Source of the DNA: Lacticaseibacillus songhuajiangensis
GTDB taxonomy: Bacteria > Bacillota > Bacilli > Lactobacillales > Lactobacillaceae
Reading direction: 5' to 3'
Assembly (NCBI RefSeq): GCF_003946025.1
Contig: NZ_RHNR01000015.1
Coordinates: 1-45,574, forward strand
DNA length: 45,574 nucleotides
Under the pieces are notes generated by a model. It made no database searches, was not told the origin of the DNA, and saw only the letters and a program-made list of their open reading frames with translations. Below are positions 1 to 8,155 of the stretch, piece after piece. Made by a program: the position numbers and the translations under genes. Every line of letters starts with the position of its first letter. The first letter of the stretch is position 1.

Positions 1-360
1 AGTATTCGCAACGCTCCAAACGTTGCTTTCAGACCGGCCAGATGCGATTTCATGTCCCAAATACCGAGGTGAATAATCCAGGTTCTAATAAAGGAGGTGT
101 TGCTTCTTTTTACGTACATATTGTTATTTATAAAATGTTAGTTTTTTCCAAACTACATTTTTAAAAAATCACGTGGCCGGTCGAAAATGTTGCCAAATCA
201 ACGCATGATGTGATTGCCAACCGCTGACTTCATGAAATTAAATCATATTTTCCGCTAGAAAATCGGTCTGCTAAGTGTTATGATATTCGAGCAAACTAAG
301 ACGTAATGCGCATTAATATCAAAGTGCAGCACCGCAGCGGTGTTGTTAGGAGGTAATGGT
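1..360. other. AT-rich left-edge region without a recognisable gene
   Basis: No convincing coding region is visible here. A strong ribosome-site-like AAAGGAGGTG occurs near positions 91-100, but every frame after it closes within about 15 codons, so it may be a relic or chance. The stretch is more AT-rich than the rest of the window. A possible -10 (TATGAT, 279-284) precedes the PhnD-like gene, without a good -35. The proper ribosome site of that gene, AGGAGG, is at 349-354. Confidence 0.4.
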
Positions 361-1284
361 ATGAACTTCTTTAAAAAATTGACGATGACCGGTGTCGGTG
401 TGGCGCTGAGTCTTGTATTAGTCGCTTGTGGTGGTGGCACTAATGGCAGCAGTAGTAGCTCTAGTAACAGCGGGGTGACGCCGCGTAAACTGACAATTGC
501 AGTGGTTGCGTCTGATCAGACCAAGAAGCAAACAGCTGCAGTCAAAACGACCGCCAAGAAGCTGAGCAAAAAGTTGGCTATGCCTGTTAAGACCAAGATT
601 GTCAAAAACAGCAAGACACTCTTGCAAGACTTGAAGAAGAAAAAAGTGGACGTGGGTTTCTTCCCGGCGGCGGACCTTAACTTGGCCAACGCAGCAAGTA
701 AGGGCGTGCAACGCTACAATTACGACCGTGATAGTGACAGTACTACAACAGGTAAGGCAACAACCTACCGCAGTGTGGTTTTGGTCAAAAACGATGCTAC
801 AATGACGAGTCTGAGTGACCTGCAGGATAAGACCATTGCGACGGCTTCCAAAACCTCCGCAGCGCAGTACATCTGGCCGGCAGCTAGTCTGAAGCAAAAG
901 GGATTGGATCTCGCAACAGATGCGAAGACGATGCAAACAAGCAGCGCCAAGACGATGCTCAGCAAAGTGATTACTGGACAGGCAGATGCCGCATTGCTTT
1001 ACGAAGGACAACTGCAAAAGCTCATTGCCAGCAACTCCAAGCTCCTTGACCAGGTGACACCGCTGACTTACACCAAGAAGGTACCGAACAGCAACCTCGC
1101 CATGCGCAGTGACTTGAGTCGCAAATTTGAAAATAAGTTTGCCAAGGCCTTCATCAAGGTGGCCAAGAGCAAGTCGGGTAATCAGGCACTCAGCCGTATA
1201 TACGATAATGAAGGCTTCATGACTGCAAGCAGTTCCAATCTGAAGGTAGTTCGGAACTGGGAAAAAGCCGCCGCAAAACGCTAA
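361..1284 (+). CDS. PhnD-like ABC transporter substrate-binding lipoprotein
   Basis: Predicted lipoprotein of 307 residues resembling phosphate/phosphite/phosphonate (PhnD family) periplasmic-type binding proteins, which catch the solute outside the membrane and hand it to an ABC permease. Visible features are a lysine-containing signal peptide, a lipobox ending in Cys23 (LVAC), a Ser/Asn-rich linker, and a PhnD-like core containing VDVGFFPAADLNLANA. The ATG at 361 is chosen because AGGAGG lies 6-7 bases before it; an in-frame GTG at 340 lies upstream of that site and is unlikely. No ATPase or permease gene is adjacent and a terminator follows directly, so the gene is an orphan whose partner must be elsewhere. 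The true ligand is unknown. Confidence 0.8.
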   Translation: MNFFKKLTMTGVGVALSLVLVACGGGTNGSSSSSSNSGVTPRKLTIAVVASDQTKKQTAAVKTTAKKLSKKLAMPVKTKIVKNSKTLLQDLKKKKVDVGFFPAADLNLANAASKGVQRYNYDRDSDSTTTGKATTYRSVVLVKNDATMTSLSDLQDKTIATASKTSAAQYIWPAASLKQKGLDLATDAKTMQTSSAKTMLSKVITGQADAALLYEGQLQKLIASNSKLLDQVTPLTYTKKVPNSNLAMRSDLSRKFENKFAKAFIKVAKSKSGNQALSRIYDNEGFMTASSSNLKVVRNWEKAAAKR

Positions 1285-1290
1285 GTGCTA

Positions 1291-1320
1291 AACGGTCGCG
1301 GTGACGCGGCCGTTTGTTTT
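1291..1320 (+). terminator. Rho-independent terminator of the PhnD-like gene
   Basis: A 10-bp stem (1291-1300 with 1305-1314, one G-U pair) closes a GTGA loop and is followed by TGTTTT. It begins 7 bases after the stop codon. Confidence 0.75.
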
Positions 1321-1375
1321 GCCCTCAATATTGTTGAACGATGCTAGAATAGAAGGAAAATCAGGGAGACGGCTT

Positions 1376-2491
1376 ATGAGAATTTTGGTAGTCGGTGCCG
1401 GTCTGTTCGGTGCCGTGTCAGCGCGCGAATTGGCATTGCAAGGGCACCAGGTGGATGTGATTGACAAGCGTGGACACATTGCGGGCAATATTTACACCGA
1501 GGACGTGCACGGGATTCAGGTGCACCGCTACGGCGCACACATTTTTCACACTAGTAATCCGGCCGTCTGGGAATACGTGCAGCAGTTTGCGCAGTTTAAC
1601 CGCTACACGAACGAGGTCGTGGCCAATTACAAAGGGGAGCTGTACAACCTGCCCTTCAACATGAACACCTTCTACCGCATGTGGGGTGTGACGACTCCCG
1701 ACGCGGCACAGGCCAAAATCGCTGAGCAGCGCGCTGTGTTACATGGTAAGCAGCCCGAAAACTTGGAGGAGCAGGCCATCAACCTGGTCGGAACCGACAT
1801 CTACGAGAAGCTCGTCAAGGATTACACCGCCAAACAGTGGGGTCGGGATCCTAAAGACTTGCCGGCGTTCATCATTCGCCGGCTGCCGGTGCGCTTCACC
1901 TTCGACAACAACTACTTCAACGACCCGTACCAAGGCATTCCGATTGGCGGGTACACCGCAATGGTGGCCAAAATGCTGGATCAGCCGAACATCAAGGTTC
2001 AGCTAGACACGGACTTTTTTGAACATCGCGAGCAGTACCTGGCGGATTACGACAAGGTCATCTTCACTGGGATGATTGACCAGTTCTTCGATTACAAATT
2101 CGGCGAATTGGCATACCGTTCTTTGCGTTTTGAGACTGAAACCTTGGATAAGGACAACTACCAGGGCAACGCCGTCATCAACTACACGGATGCGGACACG
2201 CCCTACACCCGCATCATCGAGCACAAGTTCTTTGAATTCGGCGTAGGGGAGAAGGGGAAGACTGTCATTACCCGCGAGTACCCACAGCAGTGGTCACGCG
2301 GGGTGGCGCCTTACTACCCCATTAACGACCGCAACAATAACCACCTCTTCAAGCAGTATCGGGATTACGCGGATGCGCAGTTCCCGAACGTCATCTTCGG
2401 CGGTCGCCTAGGCATGTACCGCTACTACAACATGGACCAAGTCATTGGTGCTGCCCTAGAATTAATGAAGAAGACCGAACTGTTCCGGTAA
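1376..2491 (+). CDS. glf: UDP-galactopyranose mutase
   Basis: Converts UDP-galactopyranose to UDP-galactofuranose, the donor for Galf residues in cell-surface glycans; a cytosolic FAD enzyme that works in the reduced state. The 371-residue product has the usual family length, with an N-terminal Rossmann dinucleotide motif (VGAGLFGA) at residues 5-12, an early EDVHGIQVHRYGAHIFHT-type segment and the C-terminal GGRLGMYRYYNMDQ signature. The ATG at 1376 follows AGGGAG at about 1363-1368. An extended -10 (TGCTAGAAT, 1342-1350) suggests its own promoter. It stands alone, not inside a polysaccharide cluster, though galU and a 2-epimerase are in the same window. Confidence 0.96.
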   Translation: MRILVVGAGLFGAVSARELALQGHQVDVIDKRGHIAGNIYTEDVHGIQVHRYGAHIFHTSNPAVWEYVQQFAQFNRYTNEVVANYKGELYNLPFNMNTFYRMWGVTTPDAAQAKIAEQRAVLHGKQPENLEEQAINLVGTDIYEKLVKDYTAKQWGRDPKDLPAFIIRRLPVRFTFDNNYFNDPYQGIPIGGYTAMVAKMLDQPNIKVQLDTDFFEHREQYLADYDKVIFTGMIDQFFDYKFGELAYRSLRFETETLDKDNYQGNAVINYTDADTPYTRIIEHKFFEFGVGEKGKTVITREYPQQWSRGVAPYYPINDRNNNHLFKQYRDYADAQFPNVIFGGRLGMYRYYNMDQVIGAALELMKKTELFR

Positions 2492-2518
2492 CAGGAATTT
2501 TGAAAAAACGTTGAAAGC

Positions 2519-2545
2519 AGGCGTGCTCCCCATGAGCACGTCTTT
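2519..2545 (+). terminator. Terminator after glf
   Basis: A GTGCTC/GAGCAC stem around a CCCAT loop, followed by TCTTTT, lies about 28 bases after the glf stop. Confidence 0.6.
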
Positions 2546-2638
2546 TGCGTTACGCGCTACTTTTGCTGCCGATTAAGGTATACTGTAGGGTGACGTACGT
2601 GACGAGTGGGCGTGGCTCACGATGAAAGGCGGTATATA

Positions 2639-4000
2639 ATGGCACAACTTGCCAAGAACCAAGAACTTGAAGTAACAATTACGGACTTAACCTACGAAGG
2701 CCTCGGGGTCGCCAAGGTGGACGGCTTCCCGCTGTTCATCGATAACGCCTTGCCTGGCGAAAAAGTCCTGATTCACATTACCAAACTAGACAAGAAGTAC
2801 GGCTTCGCGTTCACAAAACAAATCCTGGTGCAGTCACCTGACCGCGTTGAGGCTAAAGACCGGACGCTGACCCAGACCGGGATTGCGCCATTGCAGCACC
2901 TCAGCTATGCAGCGCAGCTCAAGTTCAAGCGCCAGCAGGTGACGGAGCTGTACAAGAAGCAGCACCTGGACATTGAAGTGCTGCCAACCCTGCCGAGCCC
3001 GCAGACTAGCGGCTACCGCAACAAGGCGCAGGTTCCTGTGCGCACCGTGCAGGGCCAATTGGCAACCGGCTTTTACAAGCGCCGTAGCCACACGCTACTG
3101 CCAATCACGGATTTCTACATCCAAGACCCTGAGATTGACCGGGCCATTTTGGTCGTACGCGATCTGCTGCGCCAATACAACGTGCCCGCTTATGACGAGC
3201 AGCGTAACGCCGGCGTTGTCCGCCACATCATGGTGCGCCGCGGTTACTTCACCCACATGATGATGGTGGTCATTGTGACCCGGACGCGGCAGTTGCCCCA
3301 CGCCAAAGAAATTGTGGCTGGCATCAATGCACAACTCCCCGAAGTGGCCAGCATCATGCAGAACGTGAATGCCAAGCGCACGAACGTCATCCTCGGTGAC
3401 CACAGCAAAACGCTCTGGGGTCAGGATTACATTGAAGACCAGTTGCTCGGTAGCACCTTCCGGATTTCTGCACAGAGTTTCTACCAGGTGAACCCGCAGC
3501 AGACGGAAAACCTCTATGGTAAGGCCATTGACGCCGCTGGCCTCACCGGCAAGGAAACTGTTATCGATGCCTATTCTGGGATTGGGACGATTAGCCTGAC
3601 CATGGCCCGCCACGCCAAGCACGTGTACGGGGTGGAAATTGTGCCTTCTGCCGTTGCCGATGCGCGCGTGAATGCTGAATTGAATGGCATCGACAATGTC
3701 ACTTTCAAGCTGGGTAAGGCTGAAGATGTGATGCAGCAGTGGGGTGAACAGAAGCTCGCCTCCGATGTGCTGATGGTCGACCCACCACGCAAGGGATTGG
3801 CACCGGAATTCATTACCGCCGTTGGCAGCATGTTGCCGAAGAAGGTTGTGTATGTTTCTTGCAACCCAGCAACATTGGCACGCGACATCAAGGCGCTTGC
3901 TGAATTCGGCTACGTGGCCAAGCAGACGCAGCCCGTGGACATGTTCCCGCAGACACTGCACGTGGAAAGTGTCACCGCGCTGGAATTACAGCAAGATTAA
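2639..4000 (+). CDS. rlmD: 23S rRNA (uracil-5-)-methyltransferase, RlmD/RlmCD type
   Basis: SAM-dependent m5U methyltransferase of the TrmA/RumA family, 453 residues. An N-terminal TRAM RNA-binding domain (about residues 1-62) is followed by a central domain and a Rossmann methyltransferase domain with the SAM motif DAYSGIGTISL (310-320), DPPRKG (381-386) and the nucleophile Cys408 in SCNP. In E. coli RumA an iron-sulfur cluster is held by cysteines just after the TRAM domain; here the equivalent stretch (about 66-90, ending in LQHLSY) contains no cysteine, so the cluster is very probably absent. The ATG at 2639 follows AAAGGCGG; the frame is also open from GTG 2606, without support. Confidence 0.93.
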   Translation: MAQLAKNQELEVTITDLTYEGLGVAKVDGFPLFIDNALPGEKVLIHITKLDKKYGFAFTKQILVQSPDRVEAKDRTLTQTGIAPLQHLSYAAQLKFKRQQVTELYKKQHLDIEVLPTLPSPQTSGYRNKAQVPVRTVQGQLATGFYKRRSHTLLPITDFYIQDPEIDRAILVVRDLLRQYNVPAYDEQRNAGVVRHIMVRRGYFTHMMMVVIVTRTRQLPHAKEIVAGINAQLPEVASIMQNVNAKRTNVILGDHSKTLWGQDYIEDQLLGSTFRISAQSFYQVNPQQTENLYGKAIDAAGLTGKETVIDAYSGIGTISLTMARHAKHVYGVEIVPSAVADARVNAELNGIDNVTFKLGKAEDVMQQWGEQKLASDVLMVDPPRKGLAPEFITAVGSMLPKKVVYVSCNPATLARDIKALAEFGYVAKQTQPVDMFPQTLHVESVTALELQQD

Positions 4001-4007
4001 GCTAACT

Positions 4008-4052
4008 AAAGGCACCCTCCGAATGATTTGCTCATTCGGAGGGTGCCTTTTT
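4008..4052. terminator. Bidirectional terminator between rlmD and the rpiR-type gene
   Basis: A perfect 19-bp stem (4008-4026 with 4032-4050) around a 5-base loop starts with AAA and ends with TTTTT, so it can end both converging transcripts. Confidence 0.92.
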
Positions 4053-4069
4053 GGCGTTGATGATGTGAT

Positions 4070-4915
4070 TTAGACTTTTGTCCGGGCGACGATGTCCTCG
4101 TGGGCCTTGATGTGTGTGAGCCGGTCCTTGTCGCGCGCCAGCAGGAGCAAAAACAGGGCTTCAACTGCCGTCATCGCAGACACGCGCGAGAAGTAGTACT
4201 CTGACTCCAGAATGCGTTGGCGTACTGCGGTGAGCATGCACCAGTCGGCGGCCTGACCGATGGGGGAGTCGCGGCGATTGGTGATGGCGATGATTTGTAC
4301 CCCGCGCGCGCGGGCGACCTGCATTTGCTTAATGAGGTCGGCGGTTTCACCAGAGTTAGAAATCACCATGAGGACACTGCCGCGGGGGAGATTCATGGTT
4401 TGACCGACGGCGCTATCCCACACCGAGTCGGCAAAAGCGAGGTAGCCGAGCTGGTTGAACTTGTAGACGGCATCAGCCGCGACGGGGAAGGTGCCCCCAG
4501 CGGCCGCGACCTGGATGACACTGGCATTTTGCAGCATATCCAGGATGCCGCTCACGGTGGTGGTGTCGTTCATGCCCAGGGTGCCGTCAATTTCAGCCTT
4601 CTTGTTGACGCCAATGCTGCGCAGGGATTGTTGCAGGTCATCCGGCGTGATTTCCTGATAGTAACTATCCTGATCTTCAGCGACCCGGGCAAGTGCGATT
4701 TTGAGTTCGTGAAAACCGTGCAGATTGATGTTTTTGCAAAAGCGCGAGACCGAGGCGTCTGACACTTCGGCCTGGCTTGCCAGCTGTGAAATGGTCATGT
4801 TCACAACGGCCTGGGGCTTGGCCAGAATCACGTCGGCAATTTTGCCATCCGTCGCCGATAAGTGCGCGCGCATCCCGTTCAATTCGTTTAAAATATTGCT
4901 GGGGGTCGCCATCAT
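4070..4915 (-). CDS. MurR/RpiR family transcriptional regulator
   Basis: Sugar-phosphate-responsive regulator of 281 residues. The N-terminal helix-turn-helix domain includes MTISQLASQAEVSDASVSRF; the C-terminal SIS domain, which binds phosphosugars, includes VLMVISNSGETADLIKQMQ. It is divergent from the rpiA-like gene across a 144-bp gap that holds an ATTTACA inverted repeat over the rpiA promoter, so it probably controls rpiA and the following oxidoreductase. Two adjacent ATGs (4915, 4912) both fit AGGAAG at about 4921-4926; the first is used here. The effector is unknown, and a five-carbon sugar phosphate is only a guess from the neighbour. Confidence 0.9.
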   Translation of the reverse strand: MMATPSNILNELNGMRAHLSATDGKIADVILAKPQAVVNMTISQLASQAEVSDASVSRFCKNINLHGFHELKIALARVAEDQDSYYQEITPDDLQQSLRSIGVNKKAEIDGTLGMNDTTTVSGILDMLQNASVIQVAAAGGTFPVAADAVYKFNQLGYLAFADSVWDSAVGQTMNLPRGSVLMVISNSGETADLIKQMQVARARGVQIIAITNRRDSPIGQAADWCMLTAVRQRILESEYYFSRVSAMTAVEALFLLLLARDKDRLTHIKAHEDIVARTKV

Positions 4916-4990
4916 TGCGTCTTCCTTTCGTGCTCGTTTAACACCAGTTTAAGTAGTTTGACGCTGAAAATCAATTACAGGATGATCCGA

Positions 4991-5031
4991 TTGACGAAAT
5001 TAATTTACAGAGTTATGCTGTCCTTGTAAAT
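4991..5031 (+). promoter_or_regulatory. Promoter and candidate operator of the rpiA-like operon
   Basis: TTGACG (4991-4996) and TATGCT (5014-5019) are separated by 17 bp. An inverted repeat ATTTACA (5003-5009) / TGTAAAT (5025-5031) with a 15-bp spacer brackets the -10 box, a position suited to repression by the divergent RpiR-type protein. The regulator assignment is inference. Confidence 0.65.
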
Positions 5032-5059
5032 AAATTTCATAATTTTAAGGATGATGAAA

Positions 5060-5728
5060 ATGAGCAAACAAATTGAGGTCGCTTTGGCGATGATTAAGGC
5101 GGGGATGACCGTCAGTCTGGGTGGGGGCAGCCACGTGGCCAGTCTTGCCGATGCCATGCGGGCGGCGAACTTTGCGGGGACGGTCATCAGTCCCAGCGAA
5201 CTGACGCGGGCATACTGCCGGCAGATTGGTTTGCAGGTCAGTGATGAACTGCAAACCGCTGATCTGGCCTTTGATGGTTGCGACGGGATTGATGCTGAAT
5301 TTAACCTGCTCAAGAGCAACGGCGGTATCTTCGTGGACGAGCGGGCCTACGCCGAGCATGCAAGCCAGTACGTGATCATGGCGCCGCTGGCAAAGTATGG
5401 TGAAACCTTCAATGCCGATGTGCCGCTGACAGTAGCAGTCAAGCCGAAGCAGGCGGCAGCAGTGCTGGCAAGCATCGAGGGGCAAGGCTTAGGCGCAGAG
5501 CTACGCGTGGCCGTGAACTACATGGGTTACGTGCGCACGAATCACGGCGACTTACTAATTGACGTCCATAGCAGCGACTGGCGGAATATCGCCGGCGTAG
5601 ATAAGCAGCTGCGGGCACTAACAGGTGTCGTGGACACCTCCTACTTGCGGGCGGCAGCGGACGTCCTCATTGCTGAAGAAGAAGACGGGCAGGTCCAAAT
5701 TTTGCGTAAAGGAGCACAACATGACTAA
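5060..5728 (+). CDS. rpiA: Ribose-5-phosphate isomerase A family protein (divergent paralogue)
   Basis: RpiA interconverts ribose-5-phosphate and ribulose-5-phosphate in the pentose phosphate pathway. This 222-residue product has the family length and keeps the catalytic set: Asp72 and Asp75 in DGCDG, Lys85, and Glu94 nine residues after it. The phosphate loop, usually GTGST, reads GGGS (21-24), and the usual DGADE reads DGCDG, so it is a distant member that could act on a related sugar phosphate. Start codons at 5051, 5054 and 5060 are possible; 5060 sits best relative to AAGG at 5047-5050. It overlaps the next gene by 8 bases and lies under a likely RpiR operator. Confidence 0.8.
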   Translation: MSKQIEVALAMIKAGMTVSLGGGSHVASLADAMRAANFAGTVISPSELTRAYCRQIGLQVSDELQTADLAFDGCDGIDAEFNLLKSNGGIFVDERAYAEHASQYVIMAPLAKYGETFNADVPLTVAVKPKQAAAVLASIEGQGLGAELRVAVNYMGYVRTNHGDLLIDVHSSDWRNIAGVDKQLRALTGVVDTSYLRAAADVLIAEEEDGQVQILRKGAQHD

Positions 5729-6692
5729 ATTAAACTGGGGATTGATTGGTACTGGTGTCATTGCACACGAGATGGCGGACGCACTGTTGCGAGCGAATGG
5801 CACGGTGTACGCAGCCACAGCGCCAAATCAGGAGCGGCTGGCAGCTTTTGCCAAAGACAAGCACGTTGCGCACACTTACGCGACCGCCGACGAATTGCTG
5901 GCGGATCCAGCAGTCGATGTGGTGTACATCGCGACGCCACACACTTTCCACTACCAATACATTAAGCAGGCGCTGCTTGCGGGTAAGCACGTTTTCGCTG
6001 AAAAAGCCATCACTGTGAGTGCGGCGCAATTCGATGAAGTGCAGGCACTGGCTAAGGAAAAACACCTGATTCTGACCGAGGGACTGACCTTGCTGCACAT
6101 GCCAATTTACCAGCGTGTGCACCAATTGATTGCGGACGGTGGCATTGGCGAAGTCAAAATGGTGCAGGTCAACTTCGGCAGTTTGAAGGACTACGACCCG
6201 ACCAACCGCTTCTTCAACAAGTCACTCGCTGGTGGCGCGCTCTATGACATTGGTGGCTATGCGACCGCGTTTGCGCGTCAGTTCCTGAGCAGCCAGCCAA
6301 ACGTCTCACTGAGCTCCGTCAAGTTTTTTGAGACGGGTGTCGACGAGATGTCCGGCATCATTTTGAAGACGCCCGAGCAGCAGATGGCCGTCATGGCGCT
6401 GTCGATGCGGGCCAAGCAGCCTAAGCGCGGCGTGATTTCCGGAACTAAAGGCTACATTGAAATCGAGAACTACCCGCGTGCCACTGCGGCCAAAGTGACC
6501 TACACGGCCGACGCCCACGCGACAACTGAAGAGACGCTGACCGCTGGCGATGCCAACGACGCACTGGTTTACGAAGTGCGCGACATGCAGCGCTATGTCG
6601 CGGCCGGCCACGACGATGGTCAGCTGGCGATGTCGGGTGATGTGAGTCACATCATGGACAGCGTCCGCAACGGCTGGGGACTGGAATTCTAG
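5721..6692 (+). CDS. Gfo/Idh/MocA family NAD(P)-dependent oxidoreductase
   Basis: Predicted cytosolic sugar, polyol or inositol-type dehydrogenase of 323 residues. The N-terminal Rossmann fold starts WGLIGTGVIA (residues 6-15); VYIATPHTFHYQ and the conserved AGKHVFAEKAIT segment carry the usual catalytic lysine (EK). The ATG at 5721 follows AAAGGAG inside the end of the rpiA-like gene, so the two are translationally coupled. The pairing with a pentose-phosphate isomerase and an RpiR regulator suggests catabolism of an unusual sugar or polyol; the substrate cannot be named. A second, distant member of the family is encoded at 11693-12682. Confidence 0.88.
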   Translation: MTKLNWGLIGTGVIAHEMADALLRANGTVYAATAPNQERLAAFAKDKHVAHTYATADELLADPAVDVVYIATPHTFHYQYIKQALLAGKHVFAEKAITVSAAQFDEVQALAKEKHLILTEGLTLLHMPIYQRVHQLIADGGIGEVKMVQVNFGSLKDYDPTNRFFNKSLAGGALYDIGGYATAFARQFLSSQPNVSLSSVKFFETGVDEMSGIILKTPEQQMAVMALSMRAKQPKRGVISGTKGYIEIENYPRATAAKVTYTADAHATTEETLTAGDANDALVYEVRDMQRYVAAGHDDGQLAMSGDVSHIMDSVRNGWGLEF

Positions 6693-6737
6693 GAATGAGA
6701 ATGGCTCGAGATGCGGTTAGCTTCTGAGCACTAACGT

Positions 6738-6780
6738 AAAACGGAATCAATTCCCGTACTTTGGGAGTTGATTCCGTTTT
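6738..6780 (+). terminator. Terminator of the rpiA-like operon
   Basis: An 18-bp stem (6738-6755 with 6763-6780, one G-U pair) around a 7-base loop, A-rich on the left and ending in TTTT. Confidence 0.85.
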
Positions 6781-7088
6781 GGGTTAGGCGCAGCTAGAGA
6801 CTCTTAATGCTTTAGCTTTTAGAGTGTCAGACAGCGGAGCGGAAGCGGCACTGCGGGCCACGTCTGTATGCTGGGAGAGTAGTGCTTCAGCACGTACCCT
6901 CCCACATCCGTAGCGTAGCGGAGGTGGCCGGCTCCTCACCGTAGTTCAGATTGGTCAGGAGCCAGTCGACCTCGTGCTTCAGCACGTAGAGAGACGGACA
7001 CCAGAGGGCCGGCCGGCATTCACGCGTGTGTCAATTCACTTTGGCGCGCGCTTTTTTGTGCGCGGCGGCGGCCGCATACGCCGTAGTT
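6781..7088. repeat. Gene-free region with consecutive small hairpins
   Basis: No gene is supported here. The stretch holds several neighbouring inverted repeats. 6872-6904 forms a hairpin (TGGGAG/CTCCCA outer stem, inner GTGC/GCAC). 6902-6927 pairs CCAC-TCCG with CGGA-GTGG around one mismatch. 6930-6963 pairs GGCTCCT with AGGAGCC. 6974-6985 repeats GTGCTTCAGCAC exactly as at 6882-6893, inside flanking GTC/GAC and CTC/GAG pairs. They could be REP-like palindromes or a structured RNA. Confidence 0.55.
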
Positions 7089-7109
7089 TTGCTGCAGGGG
7101 CTAAACCAG

Positions 7110-7115
7110 TATAAT
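7110..7115 (+). promoter_or_regulatory. Consensus -10 box before the first brkB/yihY gene
   Basis: A perfect TATAAT lies 37 bases before the chosen GTG start. The -35 is weak (TTGCTG at 7089-7094 with a short 15-bp spacer). Its position argues that the open frame upstream of 7110 is not translated. Confidence 0.5.
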
Positions 7116-7151
7116 GAGAGTAAGAGCACGTCACGGAAGGGGGATGAAAAG

Positions 7152-8084
7152 GTGGAAAAAAGCAAGCAGAAGGCTTACGCACTGGTTAGGCGAGCCAGAA
7201 AGGTGCGCGCGCGGCGGGTGGCCAAATTGCCGGAGTCACGCTTTGGGCGCTTCATCCTCTATTTGCGGGAAATTGTGCGCATTTACGGCGATGCCGAAGT
7301 CTCTTCGCGCAGCGCGTCGGTGACTTACTACGCGCTGTTCAGCATCTTTCCGCTTATCATCGCAATCGGGAACGTGCTGCCGCTACTGGGTATCAAGTAC
7401 CAGTCGGCACTTGCTTATCTTGCCCAGGTAATTCCGCCCAGCATTCTTAACTGGCTGGAGCCGATTATCCGCAACTTGCTGAGCTCGGCTAACGGGGGTG
7501 TGCTGTCCATCGGGGTGCTGGTCACCTTCTGGAGTGCCAGTCGCGGAATTAATGAGCTGAAAACCAGCTTTGACCGTATTTACGGCGTCAAGAAGGGGCA
7601 AAATTTCCTCATTCGCCGCATCATTTCCTTATTTCTGATGTTTGTCATTGTGGTCGTCATGGGGATTATCTTGCTGGCGTTTGCGGTGGGGTCACAGTTC
7701 CTTGAATGGCTATCGGGACTGATTCACCTAAGCACTGCCTGGCTGGACACCTTCAACACCCTGCGCTGGCCGGTGACCTTAATTGCCTTGCTGGTGGCCT
7801 TACTGCTCATTTACTACTTCTTGCCGAATGCGCACCTGCGCTTCTTGAGTATTTTGCCCGGCACCGCCTTCACCATGGCGACGGGGCTGGGGCTGGCGCA
7901 GTTATTTTCCTTGTACATGCGCTACTTTGGGACACGTTACAGTTCCTACGGCACGATTGGTTCCTTCATGGCGCTATTGCTGTGGCTCAATTTGTCAGGT
8001 ACCTTCCTGCTCGTGGGGGCGGTGATCAACGCTGCCATTCCGGGCAGTCGGCGTGATGACCTGCAGCGCAAGCAGCGTAAGTGA
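7152..8084 (+). CDS. YihY/virulence factor BrkB family membrane protein (copy 1)
   Basis: Polytopic inner-membrane protein of 310 residues from the BrkB/YihY family, whose biochemical role is poorly defined. The family region begins near SASVTYYALFSIFPLIIA and about six membrane segments follow, ending with SFMALLLWLNLSGTFLLVGA. GTG 7152 is chosen as start because GGAAGGGGG lies 8-9 bases before it, a TATAAT lies at 7110, and it gives an N-terminus like its paralogue; the longer frame from 7026 runs through the promoter and the hairpin flank, and the ATG at 7144 is out of frame. A paralogue is encoded at 33252-34235. Confidence 0.88.
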   Translation: MEKSKQKAYALVRRARKVRARRVAKLPESRFGRFILYLREIVRIYGDAEVSSRSASVTYYALFSIFPLIIAIGNVLPLLGIKYQSALAYLAQVIPPSILNWLEPIIRNLLSSANGGVLSIGVLVTFWSASRGINELKTSFDRIYGVKKGQNFLIRRIISLFLMFVIVVVMGIILLAFAVGSQFLEWLSGLIHLSTAWLDTFNTLRWPVTLIALLVALLLIYYFLPNAHLRFLSILPGTAFTMATGLGLAQLFSLYMRYFGTRYSSYGTIGSFMALLLWLNLSGTFLLVGAVINAAIPGSRRDDLQRKQRK

Positions 8085-8155
8085 GTGTTACCGCTTTCCC
8101 ATCGGTGAATCCAGTGCTAAAATTAAGCCTGTATCCAGTTATTAGGAGGAGAATA

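Noticed and set aside
6781..7020. CRISPR array
   Set aside because: The repeats are short palindromes of varied sequence and spacing, not identical direct repeats with unique spacers.
7026..7151. Upstream extension of the first BrkB gene
   Set aside because: The frame is open, but it lacks a ribosome site, runs through a TATAAT promoter element and does not match the family N-terminus.
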